A stretch of DNA of 11,944 nucleotides from Synergistaceae bacterium (GTDB lineage Bacteria > Synergistota > Synergistia > Synergistales > Synergistaceae), in the NCBI GenBank assembly GCA_031283975.1, contig JAITAT010000006.1, positions 1 through 11,944 on the forward strand, written 5' to 3'. This document shows, piece after piece, positions 7,772 through 11,944 of this stretch. Position 1 is the stretch's first letter. Every line of letters begins with the position of its first letter. Below the pieces are notes generated by a model. That model ran no database searches. It was given only the letters and a program-made list of their open reading frames with translations, and was not told where the DNA came from. The translations under genes and the position numbers were made by a program.

Positions 7772-8713
7772 ATGCAAAGCCGTGCGCCGGAGAGAAGGAC
7801 AAAAAGTATCGCGCAGCGGGTATTTTACGGACTGGGCGTCGCTCTGATGGCATCTGTGTGGATATACGCGTTCAAATCTTATTTCGACCACTACGACAGC
7901 ATTCATCCGGAAATAACGTGGGCGGCGCCCTGGGTGCAGGTCGACGTGGCGCAGGCGGACGGGGTTTTGTTGTGGAACGAGGAAGTCATCGCGGCGCCCA
8001 GGGACGGGATCGTCAAGTACCCTTCGGGCAGAGGGCCCATTAGGGTGTACAAAGGCGCGATTGTGGCGAAGGTCGCGTCGGGTTCCGGCGAATTGAGCGT
8101 GAAAGCGAAAGAAGACGGATATTTCATAGCCGGGCTCGACGGTTACGAGGGGCAATGGAAATATTCGGCTCTTTGGCTGGAAGATCCGCCCGATCCGTCC
8201 CCGCTTAAAATGATGGAAGATGGCGCGAAAGTCTCCAAAGGAACGCCTGTCGGCAAACTGATACCTCAACCCCAGGCGCTCAGATTGATAGGCTACGTGA
8301 ATCTTTCCGAGGATATGACAGACAGACTAGAGTCCAACAGGCTCATGATCAAAATGGACGAGCTGGATACTTCTTCGAGGGCCTATATTCGCGTATATGA
8401 GATAATAGGGCACAGAGCCAAGATATATATTGATATTCCGTGGTTTCCGCCAAGCGCTCTGATGTCCAGGAAATATAGACTGCTGGCAGAGACGGGGGAG
8501 ACGACGGGGGTCGCGATCCCGGAGTCGGCGGTGGGTTTGCGGGGAGGGAAACAGGGCGCTTTCGTACTCAAAGGCTCAAACGCGGTATTCACCGAGATAA
8601 AAGGCCGCGTCATCGACGGCTCCCGGTTTTTGACGACCGAGGGGTTGAAACTCGGCGACGCCGTTATTGTAGACGCGGACGGCGCTCGGGAAGGGAGGGT
8701 CAGGTTGTGGTGA
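7772..8713 (+). CDS. HlyD-like membrane-anchored adaptor protein
   Basis: The 313-residue product has a positively charged N-terminus (SRAPERRTK), one membrane segment at about 17-34 (FYGLGVALMASVWIYAF), then a large extracytoplasmic part. VIAAPRDGIVKYPSG (72-86 region), VYKGAIVAKV (92-101) and DGAKVSKGTPVGKL (150-163 region) resemble HlyD/membrane-fusion adaptor lipoyl and beta-barrel strands. The C-terminus (VAIPESAVGLRGGKQGAFVLKG, then GLKLGDAVIVD) resembles the membrane-proximal domain of those proteins. No transporter or outer-membrane channel is encoded alongside. Related HlyD-like genes occur upstream of yggS and divIVA in other bacteria, suggesting an envelope or division role (from memory). 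I chose the ATG at 7772, 19 bp after nrdJ. It lacks a clear ribosome binding site, and the frame is open further upstream (ATG 7700, TTG 7757), so the start is uncertain. It overlaps the next gene. Confidence 0.72.
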   Translation: MQSRAPERRTKSIAQRVFYGLGVALMASVWIYAFKSYFDHYDSIHPEITWAAPWVQVDVAQADGVLLWNEEVIAAPRDGIVKYPSGRGPIRVYKGAIVAKVASGSGELSVKAKEDGYFIAGLDGYEGQWKYSALWLEDPPDPSPLKMMEDGAKVSKGTPVGKLIPQPQALRLIGYVNLSEDMTDRLESNRLMIKMDELDTSSRAYIRVYEIIGHRAKIYIDIPWFPPSALMSRKYRLLAETGETTGVAIPESAVGLRGGKQGAFVLKGSNAVFTEIKGRVIDGSRFLTTEGLKLGDAVIVDADGAREGRVRLW

Positions 8714-9432
8714 ATCTGCGGGATGAAATTACGCGCAATATCGGCGCGATTCGCGAAAAAATCGCGTCCTCCGCGGCAAAATCCGGCAGGAAACCGGAGG
8801 ATATACGGCTTATGGGAGTCTCAAAATTTCAGCCCCTCGAAGCCATATACGCCGCGAGGGATTGCGGTCTTTCACTGTTCGGAGAGAACAAGGTGCAGGA
8901 GCGCGAGGAAAAGATCGCGCGCTGGGAAGGCTCTCGCGCCGAATGCCACATGATAGGCCATCTTCAAAAGAACAAGGCCCGCAAGGCGCTGGAGATTTTT
9001 GACTGCATAGAGAGCGTGGATTCTTTGGAACTTGCCCTCGTCATTGAACGTGTGACGCGCGAACGCTTTGAAACCGCCGGCCGCGCGGACGGACGTTACC
9101 CCGTGATGATAGAGGTCAATGTATCGGGAGAAGAAACAAAACATGGAATATCGCCCGAAAAAAGTTTTGCATTAATCGACGAAATTGCGGTAAAATGTCC
9201 TCATGTCGAAATAAAGGGGTTAATGACGATCGGTCCGTTGACGGATGACGAAAAAAATATCGGCGCGGCGTTCGAATTGCTCAGGAATCTGAGGGACGAC
9301 GCGCGAAAAAGATCCGGTCTCGCTTTGGAGCATTTGTCCATGGGAATGAGCGGTGATTACGCTCTCGCGATAACGGAAGGAAGCACAATCGTCAGAATTG
9401 GCGCCGCGATATTCGGAGCCAGGAGTGGCTGA
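8707..9432 (+). CDS. yggS: PLP homeostasis protein, YggS/PROSC family
   Basis: This cytoplasmic pyridoxal-5'-phosphate-binding protein balances PLP levels. It adopts the fold type III alanine-racemase barrel but has no known catalytic activity. The PLP lysine is Lys40 in LMGVSKFQP. Other family motifs are FGENKVQE (58-65), HMIGHLQKNKA, GLMTIGP and LSMGMSGDY, ending in IVRIGAAIFGAR. The length of 241 residues is standard. I chose the GTG at 8707, which has a GGGAGGG ribosome binding site 7 bases upstream. A second GTG follows immediately at 8710 and would give a GTGA overlap with the preceding stop. Overlap with the HlyD-like gene indicates one operon and translational coupling. In many bacteria yggS precedes sepF, ylmH and divIVA; here divIVA follows directly. 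Confidence 0.95.
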   Translation: MVNLRDEITRNIGAIREKIASSAAKSGRKPEDIRLMGVSKFQPLEAIYAARDCGLSLFGENKVQEREEKIARWEGSRAECHMIGHLQKNKARKALEIFDCIESVDSLELALVIERVTRERFETAGRADGRYPVMIEVNVSGEETKHGISPEKSFALIDEIAVKCPHVEIKGLMTIGPLTDDEKNIGAAFELLRNLRDDARKRSGLALEHLSMGMSGDYALAITEGSTIVRIGAAIFGARSG

Positions 9433-9482
9433 AAATTCTTTGGCGCTTATAAAGACCGGGCGAAAAATCAGGAGGGAAGATA

Positions 9483-10307
9483 ATGAGCGAACTGTTGACT
9501 TCACTGGACATAGTAAATCAGGCGTTCAAAAAAACCATGAGGGGTTACGATCCTTCCGAGGTTGATGAATTTCTCGACAGGGTGGCGGAGTGCATACAGA
9601 TTTACGTCCAGAAGCTCAAGGACTATGAGCGAGTGATCGAAGAGCAATCCGAAAAACTCAGGGATTATGAGAACATCAAAGGTTCCCTCCATGAGGCGCT
9701 TCTCATGGCGCAGAGAACCGCCGAGGAAAAAGTGACGAACGCCAGCCTTCTCGCCGACGAAAAAGTCTCCCAGGCGGACAGGGTCTCCGAGGAGAGAATC
9801 GGACACGCGACCGTTACAGCCGAAAATATCCTCGCGGACGCCAGGATCAAGGCCGAACGCATGATAAGGGACGCGGAGGCTTCCGTACTCGAATTCGGTC
9901 ACGAACTGACCACACTGCAGGAACTCCGAAACGCCGGCTTCGCCAATCTGCACGCTTTCATCAGCGAAGTGAACAGTGTTCTCGACCGGGCGGAGAATTC
10001 GGGAAAGATGCAGATACCCACTATGACGCTCAATTTGATGAGCCGCGCCGGCATGTCGGCTGGAACAAACACGCAGGCTGCCGCGCAGAATTACGATAAC
10101 TCCCGCCAGAACGTTTCCGGCGGCGCGGGGGCGCACGCGCTCAACCCTCAGCAACCGACCGACGCGGCGTATGCTTCCACGGCGCCGGCACCTCAGCAGG
10201 TTCTGACTCCGGAACAGATGCAGGCGCAACTGGCAAACACGTTGAGCGTTTTGGGGATAGATTTGAGTCTGCTCAACACCAACGTTTCCGGAACCGACAG
10301 AATTTGA
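9483..10307 (+). CDS. divIVA: DivIVA-domain cell-pole/division protein
   Basis: This 274-residue coiled-coil protein carries the DivIVA N-terminal domain, TSLDIVNQAFKKTMRGYDPSEVDEFLDRV, residues 6-34. The region binds negatively curved membrane and positions division, growth or chromosome partners. Arg20 matches the conserved Arg after the membrane-inserting residue; that residue itself is Met19 where B. subtilis has Phe. Heptad-rich, Ala/Glu/Lys-rich coiled coil runs from about 25 to 175. Residues 176-240 are low-complexity Ala/Gln/Asn/Pro. The last 34 residues contain a hydrophobic patch, LSVLGIDLSLL. The B. subtilis protein is 164 residues, so this is much longer. The ATG has a good GGAGGG site, 6 bases spacing. 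It sits 50 bp after yggS. No sepF or ylmH lies between. Confidence 0.9.
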   Translation: MSELLTSLDIVNQAFKKTMRGYDPSEVDEFLDRVAECIQIYVQKLKDYERVIEEQSEKLRDYENIKGSLHEALLMAQRTAEEKVTNASLLADEKVSQADRVSEERIGHATVTAENILADARIKAERMIRDAEASVLEFGHELTTLQELRNAGFANLHAFISEVNSVLDRAENSGKMQIPTMTLNLMSRAGMSAGTNTQAAAQNYDNSRQNVSGGAGAHALNPQQPTDAAYASTAPAPQQVLTPEQMQAQLANTLSVLGIDLSLLNTNVSGTDRI

Positions 10308-10326
10308 CAAAAAACGGATTTCGGAG

Positions 10327-11944
10327 TTGAAACTGAACGATCCCGTGTCCTCACTGCGCGGGACAGGCCCCAGGAGGGCGAAGCTGCTCGAAGTTCTGGA
10401 CGTCAAAAACATAGGCGATCTGTTGTATCACCTGCCGAGCCGGTATGAGGACAGAAGGGTCGTAACTCCTGTGTTCCGCCTCACAGAGGGCAAAGCGGCT
10501 GTTTTATCCGGAAGGGTCGGTAATTTCAGTTCGCGTATCGCTCGCAGCCGCAAACTGAATATCATTACATTTACGGTTTCGGATGATTCCGGGGATGTGA
10601 GCGTTGTGCTGTTCGGCGGCTCCCGAAAATTCAACCCGATGAGCGACGGAGACGCGATTTACATTTACGGCATCCCTTTCGTCTCTTCGAAAAAATCTTA
10701 CGAATTTAAAAACCCCGAATATTTTATATGCGGCGCGCAAGGTTCCGCGCCTTCATGGCTGCGCCTGTGGCCCGTCTATCCGACCACTAAGGGATTGCCC
10801 CGCTCGTGGCTCGCGAACGCCATCTACGAGTGCGTCATGTCGCGGGAGTTGTCAATTGACGATCCTCTCCCGCCGCCTGTCGTCGAAAAATACTCTTTCC
10901 CGTCGCTTAAAGAAGCTTTCATCGGCATCCACGCCCCGTCCGGCGAGGAGGATATAAAAAGAGCGAGAGACAGGCTGGCGTATCAGGATTTTTTTGAACA
11001 CCAACTGCTCATGGCCGAGCGCGAACGACAGCGGAACCTGGTTCCAGCCCACCCTATGGGAAGCGGGGAGGAGACGCAGGCTCGTTTTATATCCGGTCTG
11101 CCGTTTGAATTCACGGATTCGCAGAATAAAGCCCTCGCGGACATATCGGGGGATATGGATTCGGCGGTTCCGATGAACAGGCTTGTCATCGGAGACGTGG
11201 GCTCGGGCAAGACGGCGGTAGCCGCCGCCGCCGCCGCGCGCTGCGCGGGAGCGGGGTATCAGGCGGCCATACTGGTTCCGACGACTATACTCTCCCGTCA
11301 ATTTTTCGGGTTTTGCGAAAAATATATGTCCGGCCTTGGCATACACGTCGCCGCGATATCGGGAAGCACGTCTCGCGCGGAAAAAGATGAACTGCTCTGG
11401 AAGCTCAGGGACGGCGAGATCGACGTTCTCATAGGGACACACGCTATGTTGAGCGACGGAGTCTCTTTCAAATCCCTTGGGCTCCTTGTGATAGATGAGC
11501 AGCAGAGATTTGGCGTGCTTCAGCGAGGCAAGGTTTCATCAGTCAATAGAGGGGCTCATCTGCTGATGACCAGCGCTACCCCGATCCCGCGCACGCTGCG
11601 CATGGCTTTTTACGGCGACATAGCGTATACGCAGATGGGAACGCGTCCGGGCAAGGGGGAAATTGTGACGCGAGTGATGAGCGACAATCACATCGGCGAG
11701 CTTTATAAGTTTCTGGAACAAAGAATAAAAACCTCCGCCGAGCGCTGTTACTGGGTGTGTCCGACGATAGGCGGGACGTATGCGGACGACGACTCGTCGG
11801 TCGCCGGCCGCGCGCGCGATATAGAACTCAACATCCGCGGCGTTCGGGTCGAGGTTGTCACGGGGGCGATGACGGAAGCCGAGAAAAACGCCGGAATGGA
11901 GCGTTTCTCGGCTTCTCCGGGGATATTAGTCTCCACCACTGTCA
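10327..11944 (+). CDS. recG: ATP-dependent DNA helicase RecG, 3' end outside window
   Basis: RecG is the branched-DNA helicase that reverses stalled forks and remodels Holliday junctions. At least 539 codons are present and continue past the window. The N-terminal helix-hairpin-type stretch SLRGTGPRRAKLLEVL leads into LLYHLPSRYEDRR, then an OB-like wedge domain (about 50-140). Walker A is GDVGSGKT (289-296), motif Ia lies near LVPTTILSRQF, motif II is DEQQRFGVLQR (390-400) and motif III is TSATPIPRTL. The start is unclear: there is no ATG before residue 40. I used TTG 10327. CTG 10333 has a better-spaced GGAG 6 bases upstream, and GTG 10345 is possible. It follows divIVA by about 19 bp. The family usually has His where Gln392 sits in motif II. 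Confidence 0.93.
   Translation, partial: MKLNDPVSSLRGTGPRRAKLLEVLDVKNIGDLLYHLPSRYEDRRVVTPVFRLTEGKAAVLSGRVGNFSSRIARSRKLNIITFTVSDDSGDVSVVLFGGSRKFNPMSDGDAIYIYGIPFVSSKKSYEFKNPEYFICGAQGSAPSWLRLWPVYPTTKGLPRSWLANAIYECVMSRELSIDDPLPPPVVEKYSFPSLKEAFIGIHAPSGEEDIKRARDRLAYQDFFEHQLLMAERERQRNLVPAHPMGSGEETQARFISGLPFEFTDSQNKALADISGDMDSAVPMNRLVIGDVGSGKTAVAAAAAARCAGAGYQAAILVPTTILSRQFFGFCEKYMSGLGIHVAAISGSTSRAEKDELLWKLRDGEIDVLIGTHAMLSDGVSFKSLGLLVIDEQQRFGVLQRGKVSSVNRGAHLLMTSATPIPRTLRMAFYGDIAYTQMGTRPGKGEIVTRVMSDNHIGELYKFLEQRIKTSAERCYWVCPTIGGTYADDDSSVAGRARDIELNIRGVRVEVVTGAMTEAEKNAGMERFSASPGILVSTTV

Noticed and set aside
9501..10412. 303-codon open frame antisense to divIVA
   Set aside because: Shadow of divIVA; the plus-strand product has the clear DivIVA domain and a good ribosome binding site.
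11221..11238. Short GCC-repeat tract in recG
   Set aside because: It encodes an alanine run after Walker A, within a coding region, and needs no special explanation.
1..11944. Search for CRISPR arrays, IS elements, phage genes and toxin-antitoxin pairs
   Set aside because: I found no regularly spaced repeats, transposase motifs or paired small ORFs with such features on either strand.

Overview
The window reads as an ordinary chromosomal segment of a fairly GC-rich, gene-dense bacterium. It has no insertion sequences, phage genes, CRISPR array, tRNA or rRNA that I can see. Three things suggest an anaerobic or facultative diderm bacterium: an oxygen-independent, B12-dependent (class II) ribonucleotide reductase, an archaeal/eukaryotic-type prolyl-tRNA synthetase, and an exported Sel1-repeat protein together with a HlyD-like membrane adaptor and DivIVA. 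The mix and order of genes is reminiscent of Synergistota. That placement is an inference from gene content, not from a marker search.

Layout. On the minus strand, positions 1-1789 hold the first 596 codons of a secreted Sel1-repeat protein that runs off the left edge. A 100-bp AT-rich spacer carries divergent promoters. All other genes lie on the plus strand. proS (1890-3338) is followed by a DUF72/YecE-like TIM-barrel gene (3389-4333). After a short gap with a TATAAT box come queD (4453-4818) and a HAD phosphatase (4820-5476), separated by one base. A 71-bp leader with two abutting hairpins then precedes nrdJ (5548-7752). Next is a chain typical of division-associated loci: a HlyD-like membrane adaptor (7772-8713), yggS overlapping it (8707-9432), divIVA (9483-10307), and recG, which runs off the right edge (from about 10327).

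Functionally the block is housekeeping: translation (proS), a tRNA-modification or pterin enzyme (queD), deoxynucleotide supply (nrdJ), PLP balance (yggS), polar growth or division (divIVA) and fork rescue (recG). I did not find a convincing novel multi-gene system. The best leads are the exported Sel1 protein with an unrecognised N-terminal half, the loss of three of four zinc-site cysteines in ProRS, the paired hairpins and overlapping seven-codon ORF before nrdJ, the partner-less HlyD-like protein, and a division cluster lacking sepF and ylmH, whose DivIVA has a long low-complexity tail.
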